Origin: an uncultured Blautia sp.
GTDB lineage: Bacteria; Bacillota; Clostridia; Lachnospirales; Lachnospiraceae
Direction of reading: 5' to 3'
Assembly: GCA_937900135.1 (NCBI GenBank)
Contig: CALCDJ010000037.1
Span: forward strand, 1 to 24,093
DNA length: 24,093 nucleotides
Below, piece after piece: positions 6,977-15,181 of this stretch (position 1 is its first letter; the number at the start of each line of letters is the position of its first letter). Position numbers and translations under genes: made by a program. Below the pieces are notes generated by a model. The model saw only the letters and a list, made by a program, of their open reading frames with translations, did not search any database and was not told the DNA's origin.

Positions 6977-7119
6977 TTCAGAGTGGTGGAGATACAAAGG
7001 ATCAATGAAGCCACGGCAACCCCTTGTACAAGGAAGGTGCCAACCTGAGCGAGTAATCGAACAATAAGAGGATTGTGATAGAAATTCTGAACAGTCCGAT
7101 TATTTCGGGCTGTTTTTTT
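6977..7119 (+). ncRNA. SAM-I (S-box) riboswitch with expression platform
   Basis: Binds S-adenosylmethionine in the nascent leader and ends transcription of metK when SAM is plentiful. The S-box core is clear: GTGGTGGAGA (6983-6992), ATGAAGCC (7005-7012), CGGCAACC (7014-7021) and AAGGTGCCAA (7034-7043). P1 pairs TTCAGA (6977-6982) with TCTGAA (7086-7091), P3 is the palindrome at 7022-7033, and P4 probably lies at 7056-7079. The terminator stem begins on the last base of P1. TAATCG (7054-7059) can pair with CGATTA (7097-7102) inside the terminator 5' arm, a candidate antiterminator. The riboswitch ends 29 bases before metK. Confidence 0.95.
7091..7119 (+). terminator. SAM-riboswitch terminator before metK
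   Basis: ACAGTCCGA (7091-7099) pairs with TCGGGCTGT (7105-7113), one G-U pair, loop of five bases, followed by a run of seven T (7113-7119). It is a strong intrinsic terminator, formed when SAM stabilises P1. It would also stop read-through from murA. Confidence 0.93.
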
Positions 7120-7148
7120 ACTTTTAATAAGAGAAAGGAAATGTACAA

Positions 7149-8327
7149 ATGGAAAAAATTTTATTTACTTCCGAATCTGTAACTGAAGGACATCCAGATA
7201 AAATGTGTGACGCCATTTCTGACGCCATTCTTGATGCGCTTATGGAGCAGGACCCAATGAGCCGTGTTGCCTGTGAGACTGCAACTACCACTGGTCTGGT
7301 ATTGGTTATGGGTGAAATTACCACCAATGCTTATGTAGATATTCAGAAAATCGTAAGAGATACCGTAAGAGAGATTGGTTATACCCGTGGAAAATATGGC
7401 TTCGATGCAGATACCTGTGGTGTGATCACAGCGATCGATGAACAGTCCAGTGATATTGCGCTTGGCGTAGACAAGGCTCTGGAAGCCAAAATGGGCGAGG
7501 ATGAGATCGATGCCATTGGCGCAGGAGATCAGGGTATGATGTTTGGTTATGCTTCCAATGAAACGGAAGAGTATATGCCATATGCCATCAACATGGCGCA
7601 TAAGCTTGCTCGTCAGCTCACAAAAGTTCGTAAAGATGGAACTTTAAGTTATTTAAGACCAGACGGAAAAACACAGGTAACAGTAGAATACAGCGAGGAC
7701 GGAAAACCGGCTCGTATCGATGCAGTGGTATGTTCTACACAGCATGATCCTGATGTTACGCAGGAGCAGATTCATGAAGACATCAAAAAATATGTATTTG
7801 ATGCGATCATTCCGGCAGATATGGTAGATGAAAACACAAAATATTTTATCAATCCGACTGGACGTTTTGTAATCGGCGGACCTCACGGAGACAGCGGACT
7901 CACCGGACGTAAGATTATCGTAGACAGCTACGGCGGATATGGCCGGCACGGCGGCGGCGCGTTCTCCGGAAAGGACTGTACCAAGGTTGACCGTTCTGCT
8001 GCATATGCAGCACGTTATGTTGCAAAAAATATTGTAGCAGCAGGTCTTGCTGATAAATGTGAGATTCAGCTTTCTTATGCCATCGGCGTAGCGAAGCCAA
8101 CCTCCATCAATGTAGAAACCTTTGGAACCGGTAAGCTTTCTGAGACAAAATTGGTAGAGATCATCAGAGAAAACTTTGATTTAAGACCGGCAGGAATTAT
8201 TAAGATGCTGGATCTTCGTCGCCCGATCTACAAACAGACTTCCGCATATGGACACTTTGGAAGAACAGATGTGGAGCTTCCATGGGAAAAACTGGATAAA
8301 GTAGACGACCTGAAAAAATATCTGTAA
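7149..8327 (+). CDS. metK: S-adenosylmethionine synthase MetK
   Basis: Makes S-adenosylmethionine from methionine and ATP in the cytosol. The 392-residue product has the family length and all signatures: GHPDK near the start (H15), the hexapeptide GAGDQG (124-129) followed by MMFGYA, and the phosphate-binding GGPHGDSGLTGRK starting at 244. The C-terminal DVELPWEKLDK is also typical. The ATG at 7149 has AAAGGAA 8 bases upstream; an out-of-frame ATG overlaps at 7141. It is controlled by the SAM-I riboswitch, giving product feedback, and is followed by a strong terminator, so it is a single-gene unit. Confidence 0.98.
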   Translation: MEKILFTSESVTEGHPDKMCDAISDAILDALMEQDPMSRVACETATTTGLVLVMGEITTNAYVDIQKIVRDTVREIGYTRGKYGFDADTCGVITAIDEQSSDIALGVDKALEAKMGEDEIDAIGAGDQGMMFGYASNETEEYMPYAINMAHKLARQLTKVRKDGTLSYLRPDGKTQVTVEYSEDGKPARIDAVVCSTQHDPDVTQEQIHEDIKKYVFDAIIPADMVDENTKYFINPTGRFVIGGPHGDSGLTGRKIIVDSYGGYGRHGGGAFSGKDCTKVDRSAAYAARYVAKNIVAAGLADKCEIQLSYAIGVAKPTSINVETFGTGKLSETKLVEIIRENFDLRPAGIIKMLDLRRPIYKQTSAYGHFGRTDVELPWEKLDKVDDLKKYL

Positions 8328-8348
8328 TCGATTTTTGGAAGGATTTAT

Positions 8349-8404
8349 ACCGCCGGCAGATGAAAAGAGAACTTCTTCTCATCTGTCCAGGCGGTTCTTT
8401 TTTT
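8349..8404 (+). terminator. metK terminator
   Basis: ACCGCC (8349-8354) pairs with GGCGGT (8390-8395), and an inner CAGATGA/TCATCTG stem extends the hairpin. TCTTTTTTT follows at 8396-8404. This is a clear intrinsic terminator 21 bases past the metK stop. Confidence 0.93.
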
Positions 8405-8465
8405 GTACAGAATTTTCATGACATTCCTTTTTTATAGAAAATTAAGAAATAAGAAAAACAGAGTA

Positions 8466-8474
8466 TGATATAAT
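8466..8474 (+). promoter_or_regulatory. promoter of the two-component operon (extended -10)
   Basis: TGATATAAT at 8466-8474 is an exact TATAAT with a TGn extension. No -35 is recognisable at 16-18 bases upstream, where the sequence is A-rich. The predicted start near 8481 gives a leader of about 45 bases. Confidence 0.6.
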
Positions 8475-8525
8475 GTTTCTAGAAAATTTTTTCAAAAAAA
8501 TAAAAATAAAGGATGTAGATGTTTC

Positions 8526-9674
8526 ATGAAATTAAAGACAAGAATTATCGTAGGTTTTGTCATGATCATCCTTGTCCCTCTTCTATTGTTTGCGGCCACC
8601 TTGTACGGATTTGGGCAGTCACAGGCACGACAGATGAAGAATCAGGTGGAGGCCGGAGAAGTGGTGTATGATATTGCAATCACCGAATCGGCCAACAGTC
8701 AGGCGCGGGTTCAGCTGATGACCAAGGATTTGTTGTTTTCTGCATTTATCATTCTGATTTTTACTGCATTGGCGGTAGGTCTCTGGATTTACAGAAGTAT
8801 TGCCACACCTTTGGTAAAACTGAAAAAAGCCACGCAGAATATTAAAGAGGGAAATCTGGATTTTGTCCTGGATGTAGAAGGGGAGGACGAATTCTCAGAA
8901 CTTTGCCAGGATTTTGAGGAGATGCGGCGAAGGCTGAAGGAATCTGCAGAGGAGAAAGTATTGCTGGATAAAGAAAACAAAGAATTGATCAGTAATATTT
9001 CTCATGATCTGAAAACCCCCATTACTGCGGTGAAGGGTTATGTAGAGGGGATTATGGATGGCGTGGCAGATACGAAAGAGAAGATGGACCGGTATGTTCG
9101 GACTATATATAATAAGACCAATGAAATGGATCATCTGATCAATGAACTGACCTTTTATTCCAAAATTGATACCAACCGTATTCCTTATACATTCAGCAAG
9201 TTGAATGTAGACGACTACTTCAGCGATTGCGCAGAAGAAATCGGACTGGAACTGGAAACCAGAGGCATTGAGCTGTTCTACGCAAATTACGTGGATAAAA
9301 ATGTGCTGGTAATTGCAGACGGAGAGCAGATTCGCCGTGTGATCCATAATCTTATTGGCAATGCCATTAAATATATGGACAAGAGCAAAGGCATTATTCA
9401 GATCCGTGTAAAGGATGTGGGAGATTTTATCCAGGTGGAAGTAGAGGATAATGGTAAGGGAATCGCATCGAAGGATCTGGCATATATTTTTGATCGTTTT
9501 TACCGGACAGATGTTTCCCGCAATTCCTCCAAGGGAGGCAGCGGAATTGGTCTTTCCATTGTAAAAAAGATTCTGGAGGATCATGGCGGTAAGGTATGGG
9601 CCACAAGTCGGGAAGAAATCGGAACTATTATGTATTTTGTACTTAGAAAATATCAGGAGGTACCAATGAAATGA
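8526..9674 (+). CDS. membrane sensor histidine kinase
   Basis: Senses an unknown signal at the membrane and phosphorylates the response regulator encoded next. The 382-residue protein has TM1 (about 7-29), an external loop of about 40 residues (29-69) rich in Gln, Glu and Ser, TM2 (about 69-89), a HAMP domain (about 88-140), the HisKA helix with phospho-acceptor H160 in NISHDLKTP, and an ATPase domain with N-box NLIGNAIKYMD, G1 box DNGKGI followed by FDRFYR, and G2 box GGSGIGLSIVKKILEDHGG. All catalytic boxes are intact. AAAGGA lies 12 bases before the ATG, slightly far. The stop overlaps the regulator start by ATGA. The kinase-first order is the reverse of the usual one. The loop is too short for a known ligand domain. 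Confidence 0.95.
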   Translation: MKLKTRIIVGFVMIILVPLLLFAATLYGFGQSQARQMKNQVEAGEVVYDIAITESANSQARVQLMTKDLLFSAFIILIFTALAVGLWIYRSIATPLVKLKKATQNIKEGNLDFVLDVEGEDEFSELCQDFEEMRRRLKESAEEKVLLDKENKELISNISHDLKTPITAVKGYVEGIMDGVADTKEKMDRYVRTIYNKTNEMDHLINELTFYSKIDTNRIPYTFSKLNVDDYFSDCAEEIGLELETRGIELFYANYVDKNVLVIADGEQIRRVIHNLIGNAIKYMDKSKGIIQIRVKDVGDFIQVEVEDNGKGIASKDLAYIFDRFYRTDVSRNSSKGGSGIGLSIVKKILEDHGGKVWATSREEIGTIMYFVLRKYQEVPMK

Positions 9675-10360
9675 GTAGAATATTGATCGTAGAAGACGAA
9701 GAAGCGATTGCAGATCTGGAGAAGGATTATCTGGAACTTTCCGGGTTTGAGGTGGAGATTGCCAATAGAGGAGATTTGGGGCTGACGAAGGCATTGAATG
9801 AGGATTTTGATCTGATCATTTTGGATCTGATGCTTCCGGAGGTGGATGGATTTGATATTTGCCGTCAGGTGCGTCAGGAAAAAAACACCCCTATTATCAT
9901 GGTATCTGCCAAGAAGGATGATATTGACAAGATCAGAGGTTTAGGGCTTGGGGCAGATGATTATATGACAAAACCCTTTAGTCCCAGTGAACTGGTTGCC
10001 CGTGTTAAGGCGCATCTGGAACGTTATAATCGTCTGATTGGTTCTAATGTGGTTAAAAATGACATTGTAGAGATCAGAGGCATTAAGATTGATAAAACTG
10101 CCCGCCGTGTGTGGGTCAACGGAGAAGAAACGAATTTTACCAGCAAGGAGTATGATCTTCTGACCTTCCTTGCGGAAAATCCCAATCGGGTATTTACCAA
10201 GGAAGAACTTTTCCGGGAAATCTGGGATATGGAATCTGTGGGGGATATTGCCACAGTGACTGTGCATATCAAGAAAATTCGCGAAAAAATCGAATTTAAT
10301 ACTGCAAAACCGCAGTATATCGAAACGATTTGGGGCGTGGGCTACCGGTTTAAGGTATAA
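9671..10360 (+). CDS. OmpR-family response regulator
   Basis: DNA-binding transcription regulator activated by phosphorylation, partner of the kinase just upstream. The 229-residue protein has a receiver domain with the acidic pocket E8/D9, phospho-acceptor D52 in LIILDLMLP, a VSAKKDD switch and the conserved Lys in DYMTKPF, then an OmpR/PhoB winged helix (about 130-227) with ATVTVHIKKIREKI as the recognition helix region and the usual ending ETIWGVGYRFKV. The start overlaps the kinase stop (ATGA), and a good AGGAGG at 9655-9660 precedes it, so the two are translationally coupled. The decarboxylase gene begins 3 bases after its stop. Target genes cannot be inferred. Confidence 0.95.
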   Translation: MSRILIVEDEEAIADLEKDYLELSGFEVEIANRGDLGLTKALNEDFDLIILDLMLPEVDGFDICRQVRQEKNTPIIMVSAKKDDIDKIRGLGLGADDYMTKPFSPSELVARVKAHLERYNRLIGSNVVKNDIVEIRGIKIDKTARRVWVNGEETNFTSKEYDLLTFLAENPNRVFTKEELFREIWDMESVGDIATVTVHIKKIREKIEFNTAKPQYIETIWGVGYRFKV

Positions 10361-10363
10361 AGA

Positions 10364-11800
10364 ATGGAAAAATTATATAAAAAATTAGAGGATTACAGCC
10401 AGAAGGATTATTATCCCTTTCATATGCCTGGTCATAAGCGGAATCTCTTTTCCGTAGATGGGAGCTTTCCTTTTGAGAGGGATATCACAGAGATAGACGG
10501 ATTTGATAATCTGCATCATGCAACCGGCATTCTTCGGGATGCCCAGGAGGCTGCTGCCCGTCTGTATGGCTCAAAAGAATGTTTTTATAGTGTAAATGGA
10601 AGTACAGCAGCTCTTCTGGCAGCGATTTCTGCAACAGTAAAGCGGGGAGGACGTCTGTTGGTGGCAAGAAACTGCCATAAGGCAGTATATCATGGGATGT
10701 ATCTCAGAGAAATTGACCCGGTTTATATTTATCCACACATCCAGTATGAATGGGGGATAAATGGAGGAATTACGCCTTCCCGTGTGGAAAGATCCCTGGA
10801 AGAGAATGCAGACATACAGGGAATCCTGATCACTTCTCCTACTTATGACGGCGTGGTATCTGATGTACGGGCAATCGCAGAGATCGCGCATAGATATGGG
10901 ATTCCCATGATCGTGGATGAAGCGCATGGAGCTCATTTTAGATTTTCTGAGTATTTTCCTGTATCCGCAGGAGAGCTGGGGGCAGACCTGGTGATCCAGA
11001 GTCTTCATAAAACCTTGCCATCTATGACCCAGACAGCGCTTCTTCACCGGTATAGTGATCGTGTGGATTCGGAATTGCTGAAGCGTTTTATGGGAATATA
11101 TCAGAGCAGCAGTCCCTCCTATATTCTGATGGCCAGCATGGACGCCTGTGTGGATCGGATGGAGAGAGAGGGCGCAGCCATGTTTGATGCATTTACCCAA
11201 AGGCTTGAAAGAACAAGAACACAGCTTATGGGATGTCATAAAATCAGATTGGCGTCAGAGGAGTTGGTGGGGACAGCAGGGATTTACGATTATGACCGTT
11301 CCAAGCTGATTTTTTCTACCAGAAACACCACAATGAATGGGCAGCAGCTTCACACCATTCTGAGAGAAAAATATCATCTGGAAATGGAAATGGAATCTGA
11401 AGATTATATTCTGGCCATGGCAACTGTGGCGGACACAGAAGAAGGTCTTCTTCGTCTGGAAGAAGCAATCCGGGAGATTGACCGGGAAGAAGAAAAAAAG
11501 AAAACAGAAAACAGCACGAAGGAGTTTTTCAGAGAAAATTCCCCCTGTATGGTGATGAAACAAATGATGCGGATTTCCGATGCTTTGGAAGCACCAGTGA
11601 AACGATTGGCAATGGAAGAAAGCGTGGGAAAAACATCCGCAGAATTTGTGTATCTTTATCCGCCGGGGATTCCTATTCTGGTTCCAGGAGAACAGATCAC
11701 TGGACATTTTGTCCGGAATGTGAGAAGATACATGGAACAGGGCCTGGAATTGCAGGGGCTCAGTGACTATACAGGAAAAACCATCTGCACAGTAGCCTGA
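10364..11800 (+). CDS. Orn/Lys/Arg decarboxylase-family PLP enzyme
   Basis: Fold-type I PLP enzyme of the Orn/Lys/Arg decarboxylase class, probably decarboxylating a basic amino acid to a polyamine or diamine; the exact substrate is not visible. The 478-residue product shows FHMPGHKR (19-26), ARLYGSKECFYSVNGSTA (64-81), the PLP-ring Asp in VDEAHGAH (D185, H188) and the Schiff-base lysine K216 in QSLHKTLPS. The C-terminal domain ends in YPPGIPILVPGE and a short tail. Length fits the short YaaO-type subfamily rather than the 700-residue inducible decarboxylases. AAGG at 10352-10355 precedes the ATG. In B. subtilis yaaO lies just before tmk and holB, the same neighbourhood as here, but here it is attached to a two-component system. 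Confidence 0.9.
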   Translation: MEKLYKKLEDYSQKDYYPFHMPGHKRNLFSVDGSFPFERDITEIDGFDNLHHATGILRDAQEAAARLYGSKECFYSVNGSTAALLAAISATVKRGGRLLVARNCHKAVYHGMYLREIDPVYIYPHIQYEWGINGGITPSRVERSLEENADIQGILITSPTYDGVVSDVRAIAEIAHRYGIPMIVDEAHGAHFRFSEYFPVSAGELGADLVIQSLHKTLPSMTQTALLHRYSDRVDSELLKRFMGIYQSSSPSYILMASMDACVDRMEREGAAMFDAFTQRLERTRTQLMGCHKIRLASEELVGTAGIYDYDRSKLIFSTRNTTMNGQQLHTILREKYHLEMEMESEDYILAMATVADTEEGLLRLEEAIREIDREEEKKKTENSTKEFFRENSPCMVMKQMMRISDALEAPVKRLAMEESVGKTSAEFVYLYPPGIPILVPGEQITGHFVRNVRRYMEQGLELQGLSDYTGKTICTVA

Positions 11801-11861
11801 GTATTACTTTTTTGACGAAGTGCGGAGAATCCTGGACATAAGGAGTATGAAACACAAAGTC

Positions 11862-12452
11862 ATGGGAAAGATTTTTTATATCATGGGAAAAAGCGCCTCC
11901 GGAAAGGATAAAATTTATTCCAGACTGGCTGGCAAACAGGAACTTCATTTAAATAAATTGATTTTATATACCACCCGTCCAATCCGCGAGGGAGAAAAAG
12001 AAGGAAGACAATATCATTTTACGGATGAAAAGAAATTAAAAGAATTCCGGAGAGCAGGGAAACTCATAGAGTCCCGGTCTTACCATACTGTTCATGGAAT
12101 CTGGACGTATTTTACGGCAGATGACGGACAGATTGATCTGGAAACTTCAGATTACCTGGGAATCGGTACACTGGAATCTTTTGAAAAACTGAAAAAATAT
12201 TACGGAGAAAGAAGAGTGATTCCTGTCTATATCGAAGTAGAAAACGGCGAGCGTCTTACAAGAGCGCTTGCCAGAGAAAAGGAGCAGGTATCTCCTAAGT
12301 ATGCGGAAATGTGCAGACGTTTTCTGGCAGATGAGGCAGACTTTTCGCAGGAGAATATTTTGAAAGCGGGAATCTGGAAAAAATTTGAAAATATAGATCT
12401 GGATGTGTGTGTGGATGAAATCGTAGAGTATATTAAGGCGATTCAGCAGTAA
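11862..12452 (+). CDS. guanylate kinase-like nucleotide kinase
   Basis: Probable nucleoside-monophosphate kinase of the guanylate kinase family; substrate GMP is inferred. The product (196 residues from this start) begins MGKIFYIMGKSASGKDK, with P-loop GKSASGKD in which the usual Ser/Thr after Lys is Asp. It then has LYTTRPIREGEKEG and YHFT, matching the GMP-binding TTRxPRxGE motif and YxF, and the SRSYHTVHGIWTYF segment corresponding to the canonical E-x-x-x-x-G-x-x-YGT region. The start is uncertain: AAGGAG at 11840-11845 is 1 base before an ATG at 11847 and 16 bases before the ATG at 11862; I prefer 11862 because it gives the family N-terminus. Its place between a decarboxylase and holB is where B. 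subtilis has tmk. A conventional gmk elsewhere in the genome would make this a paralogue. Confidence 0.75.
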   Translation: MGKIFYIMGKSASGKDKIYSRLAGKQELHLNKLILYTTRPIREGEKEGRQYHFTDEKKLKEFRRAGKLIESRSYHTVHGIWTYFTADDGQIDLETSDYLGIGTLESFEKLKKYYGERRVIPVYIEVENGERLTRALAREKEQVSPKYAEMCRRFLADEADFSQENILKAGIWKKFENIDLDVCVDEIVEYIKAIQQ

Positions 12453-12482
12453 ACAGAAAGTAAGTTACTGATAAGAACTGCT

Positions 12483-12510
12483 TTGCCTGCCTTTAAATTT
12501 ATGCTATAAT
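12483..12510 (+). promoter_or_regulatory. holB operon promoter
   Basis: TTGCCT (12483-12488), 16 bases and TATAAT (12505-12510) with a TGC extension. The predicted start near 12517 gives a leader of about 34 bases. It separates the holB-rsmI genes from the genes upstream. Confidence 0.75.
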
Positions 12511-12550
12511 GAAGTGAAAAAGAAATGTGGGAAGAGTGAGGTGATTCTTA

Positions 12551-13540
12551 ATGGTTAGTTTTAACAACATTATTGGACATGAAGAAATAATCAGTCATTT
12601 AACAAATGCAATCAGGACAGGAAAGGTATCACATTCTTATATTTTTACAGGGGAACCTGGTTCCGGCAAGAAACTTCTTGCAAATACCTTTGCCATGACG
12701 CTTCAGTGTGAGGCTGGGACCACAGAACCTTGTCAGCATTGTGATTCCTGTAAAAAGGCAATTGGTAAGAATCATCCGGATATTATTATGGTGACACATG
12801 AGAAGCCGGGAAGTATCAGCATTGATGAGATTCGGGAACAGGTAATACATGACGTTGCCATTAAGCCATATTGCAGTCCCCATAAGATTTATATTATTGC
12901 GGATGCAGATATGATGACCCCACAGGCTCAGAATGCACTTCTGAAGACCATAGAGGAGCCGCCGGAATACGCGGTGATTCTGCTTTTGACTTCCAATGTG
13001 GACGGACTCCTGCCCACCATTCAGTCCAGATGTGTGCGTTTGGATCTGAAGGTAGTAGATGACAGCCTGGTAAAAGCATATTTGATGAACCAGCTTCATG
13101 TACCGGATTATCAGGCAGAGATCGATACCTCTTTTGCGCAGGGAAGTATTGGAAAGGCCAAGGAAGCTGCTACTTCTGAGGAATTTGCCAACATCACACA
13201 GAATGCATTGAAGATTTTGAAATATGCGGACAGTATGGAGGTTTATGAACTGGCAGATGCCATTAAAGACCTTTCTGCCGAGAAACAGAATATCCATGAC
13301 TATCTGAACCTGTTTCAATTCTGGTTCAGGGATGTTCTGATGTTTAAAGCTACCAGGGAAATTGACAACCTGGTATTCAAACAGGAAATTAACTTTATCA
13401 AGGAACAGGCCAGCGAGCGTTCATACGAAAATCTGGAAAAAATTCTGGAGGCTCTGGAGAAGACCAAGGTGCGGCTCCGCGCCAACGTTAACTTTGAACT
13501 TGCGTTGGAGCTTTTGTTCCTGACAATCAGGGAGAAATAG
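12551..13540 (+). CDS. holB: DNA polymerase III delta' subunit
   Basis: Clamp-loader subunit that helps load the beta clamp at the replication fork. The 329-residue product has an AAA+ fold with Walker A GEPGSGKK (34-41), a zinc module with C53, C61, C64 and C67, a degenerate Walker B region (IIADAD, 115-120, in place of DExx), the NALLKTIEEPP segment (128-138) and the SRC motif (159-161) that acts as arginine finger. These are typical of delta', which stimulates rather than performs ATP hydrolysis. The C-terminal collar domain runs from about 200. GAGGTGA sits 6 bases before the ATG. It starts the holB-ricT-trmN6-rsmI run, with one base between its stop and the ricT start. Confidence 0.93.
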   Translation: MVSFNNIIGHEEIISHLTNAIRTGKVSHSYIFTGEPGSGKKLLANTFAMTLQCEAGTTEPCQHCDSCKKAIGKNHPDIIMVTHEKPGSISIDEIREQVIHDVAIKPYCSPHKIYIIADADMMTPQAQNALLKTIEEPPEYAVILLLTSNVDGLLPTIQSRCVRLDLKVVDDSLVKAYLMNQLHVPDYQAEIDTSFAQGSIGKAKEAATSEEFANITQNALKILKYADSMEVYELADAIKDLSAEKQNIHDYLNLFQFWFRDVLMFKATREIDNLVFKQEINFIKEQASERSYENLEKILEALEKTKVRLRANVNFELALELLFLTIREK

Positions 13541-13541
13541 A

Positions 13542-14420
13542 ATGACAAAAGTAGTAGGCGTTAGATTTCGAAACGTAGGTAAGATTTATTATTTTAACCC
13601 CAAGGGCTACAGCATGAAGGTGGGAGACCATGTGATTGTAGAGACTGCCAGAGGGATTGAATACGGAAAGGTGGTATTAGGTCCCAAGGAAGTTCCGGAG
13701 GATGAGGTGGTGCACCCACTGAAAGAAGTGCTTCGGGTAGCTACCATGGAGGATCAGGAGAAGGAAGAACAGAATCGTGTCAGAGAAAAGGAAGCATTCA
13801 AAATCTGTCAGAAGAAAATCCGGGAACATGGTCTTGAGATGAAACTCATTGATGCGGAATATACCTTTGACAACAATAAGGTGCTGTTTTATTTTACTGC
13901 AGACGGAAGAATTGATTTCCGTCAGTTAGTGAAGGATCTGGCAGCTATTTTTAAAACAAGAATTGAACTTCGTCAGATTGGTGTGAGAGATGAGACAAAG
14001 ATCTTAGGAGGAATTGGAATCTGCGGAAGATGTCTCTGCTGCCATACCTATCTTTCTGAATTTGCTCCGGTTTCTATTAAGATGGCCAAGGAGCAGAATC
14101 TTTCTCTGAATCAGACCAAGATATCCGGCGTCTGCGGAAGACTGATGTGTTGTCTGAAAAATGAGCAGGAAACGTATGAGGAACTGAACAAGAAACTTCC
14201 GGGACTGGGAGATACGGTGACCACACCGGATGGATTGCAGGGTACGGTACAGAGTGTGAATGTGCTGCGCCAGAGGGTGAAGGTTATTGTGGAAGTCAAT
14301 GACGAAAAGGAAATCCAGGAATATCCAGTCAGTGAACTGAAATTCCGTCCACGGAAGAAAAAGGTAAAGGTTTCCGAGCAGGAAATGAAAGAGCTGGAAG
14401 CCCTTGAGGATAAAAATTAA
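13542..14420 (+). CDS. ricT: PSP1-domain protein RicT (YaaT)
   Basis: In B. subtilis RicT forms the Y-complex with RicA and RicF, which carries [4Fe-4S] clusters and modulates RNase Y-dependent mRNA processing. The 292-residue product has the N-terminal PSP1 domain with VGVRFRNVGKIYYF and the clustered cysteines GICGRCLCC (C161, C164, C166, C167) and VCGRLMCC (C198, C203, C204), the expected Fe-S ligands. A C-terminal KOW-like segment (GDTVTTPDGLQGTV) and a lysine-rich charged tail follow. The start lies one base after the holB stop and the stop abuts the next start, so it is cotranscribed. No ricA or ricF is in the window. Confidence 0.93.
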   Translation: MTKVVGVRFRNVGKIYYFNPKGYSMKVGDHVIVETARGIEYGKVVLGPKEVPEDEVVHPLKEVLRVATMEDQEKEEQNRVREKEAFKICQKKIREHGLEMKLIDAEYTFDNNKVLFYFTADGRIDFRQLVKDLAAIFKTRIELRQIGVRDETKILGGIGICGRCLCCHTYLSEFAPVSIKMAKEQNLSLNQTKISGVCGRLMCCLKNEQETYEELNKKLPGLGDTVTTPDGLQGTVQSVNVLRQRVKVIVEVNDEKEIQEYPVSELKFRPRKKKVKVSEQEMKELEALEDKN

Positions 14421-15161
14421 ATGAAAGAACAAATGGTAAAACCCAACGAGCGGGTGGATGACCTGCAGAATGGATGTTATGTGATCCAGGATCCGGAAAA
14501 ATTCTGTTTCGGAATGGATGCGGTTCTTTTGTCTGGATTTGCCAGGATAAAAAAAGGGGAGCAGGTGCTGGACATGGGAACCGGAACCGGTATCATACCG
14601 ATCCTTCTGAAATCAAAGACAGAGGGAGAGCATTTTACCGGTCTGGAAATACAGGAGGAATGTGCGGATATGGCAGGCCGGAGCGTTTCCTACAACGGTT
14701 TTCAATCCAGCATTTCCATTGTTCAGGGTGATATTAAGGAAGCTGCCGGGATTTTTGGGGCAGCTTCTTTTCATGTGGTTACCTGTAATCCCCCTTATAT
14801 GATTGGAGAGCATGGGCTGAAGAACCCTCATATGCCAAAAGCGATTGCGCGACATGAGGTACTCTGTACTTTGGAGGATGTGGTAAGCCAGGCAGCGAAG
14901 GTGCTGAAGGACAGAGGTCGGTTTTATATGGTACACCGGCCTTTTCGTCTTGCAGAAATTATGAACATACTGACAAAGTACAAACTGGAACCCAAAAGAA
15001 TGCAGTTGGTACATCCATTTATTGATAAGGAACCTAATATGGTCCTCATAGAAGCAAGAAAAGGCGGAAATTCAAGAATTACAGTGGAGCCGCCTCTGAT
15101 CGTGTATGAGAAACCGGGAGTTTATACAGAATCTATTTTAAAAATCTATGATATGATCTAA
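14421..15161 (+). CDS. trmN6: tRNA1(Val) A37 N6-methyltransferase-like protein (YabB/TrmN6)
   Basis: SAM-dependent methyltransferase predicted to methylate adenine-37 of a tRNA. The 246-residue product has a Rossmann fold with the SAM motif DMGTGTG (51-57), the acidic LEIQEE (75-80) and the N6-adenine catalytic motif NPPY (123-126). The early FCFGMDAVLLSGFA matches the YabB/YfiC family. The exact target is inferred from family and neighbourhood, yabB lying between yaaT and rsmI in B. subtilis too. The start directly follows the ricT stop, with GAGGA about 10 bases upstream inside ricT, so translation is coupled. YabA and YazA, present between these genes in B. subtilis, are absent. Confidence 0.87.
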   Translation: MKEQMVKPNERVDDLQNGCYVIQDPEKFCFGMDAVLLSGFARIKKGEQVLDMGTGTGIIPILLKSKTEGEHFTGLEIQEECADMAGRSVSYNGFQSSISIVQGDIKEAAGIFGAASFHVVTCNPPYMIGEHGLKNPHMPKAIARHEVLCTLEDVVSQAAKVLKDRGRFYMVHRPFRLAEIMNILTKYKLEPKRMQLVHPFIDKEPNMVLIEARKGGNSRITVEPPLIVYEKPGVYTESILKIYDMI

Positions 15162-15181
15162 GGAAAAGGAGAAAACAAAAA

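Noticed and set aside
8895..9794. Open frame of 299 codons on the minus strand opposite the histidine kinase
   Set aside because: It lies fully antisense to a kinase with all catalytic boxes, and its translation is Cys/His/Ile-rich with no domain. It is a shadow of codon bias.
11820..11846. GTG start at 11820 for the guanylate-kinase-like gene
   Set aside because: It has no ribosome binding site upstream and adds residues that precede the usual family N-terminus.
12445..12468. CAGTAA/TTACTG inverted repeat over the stop of the guanylate-kinase-like gene
   Set aside because: A 6-bp AT-rich stem with a 12-base loop and no T-run; too weak to call a terminator.
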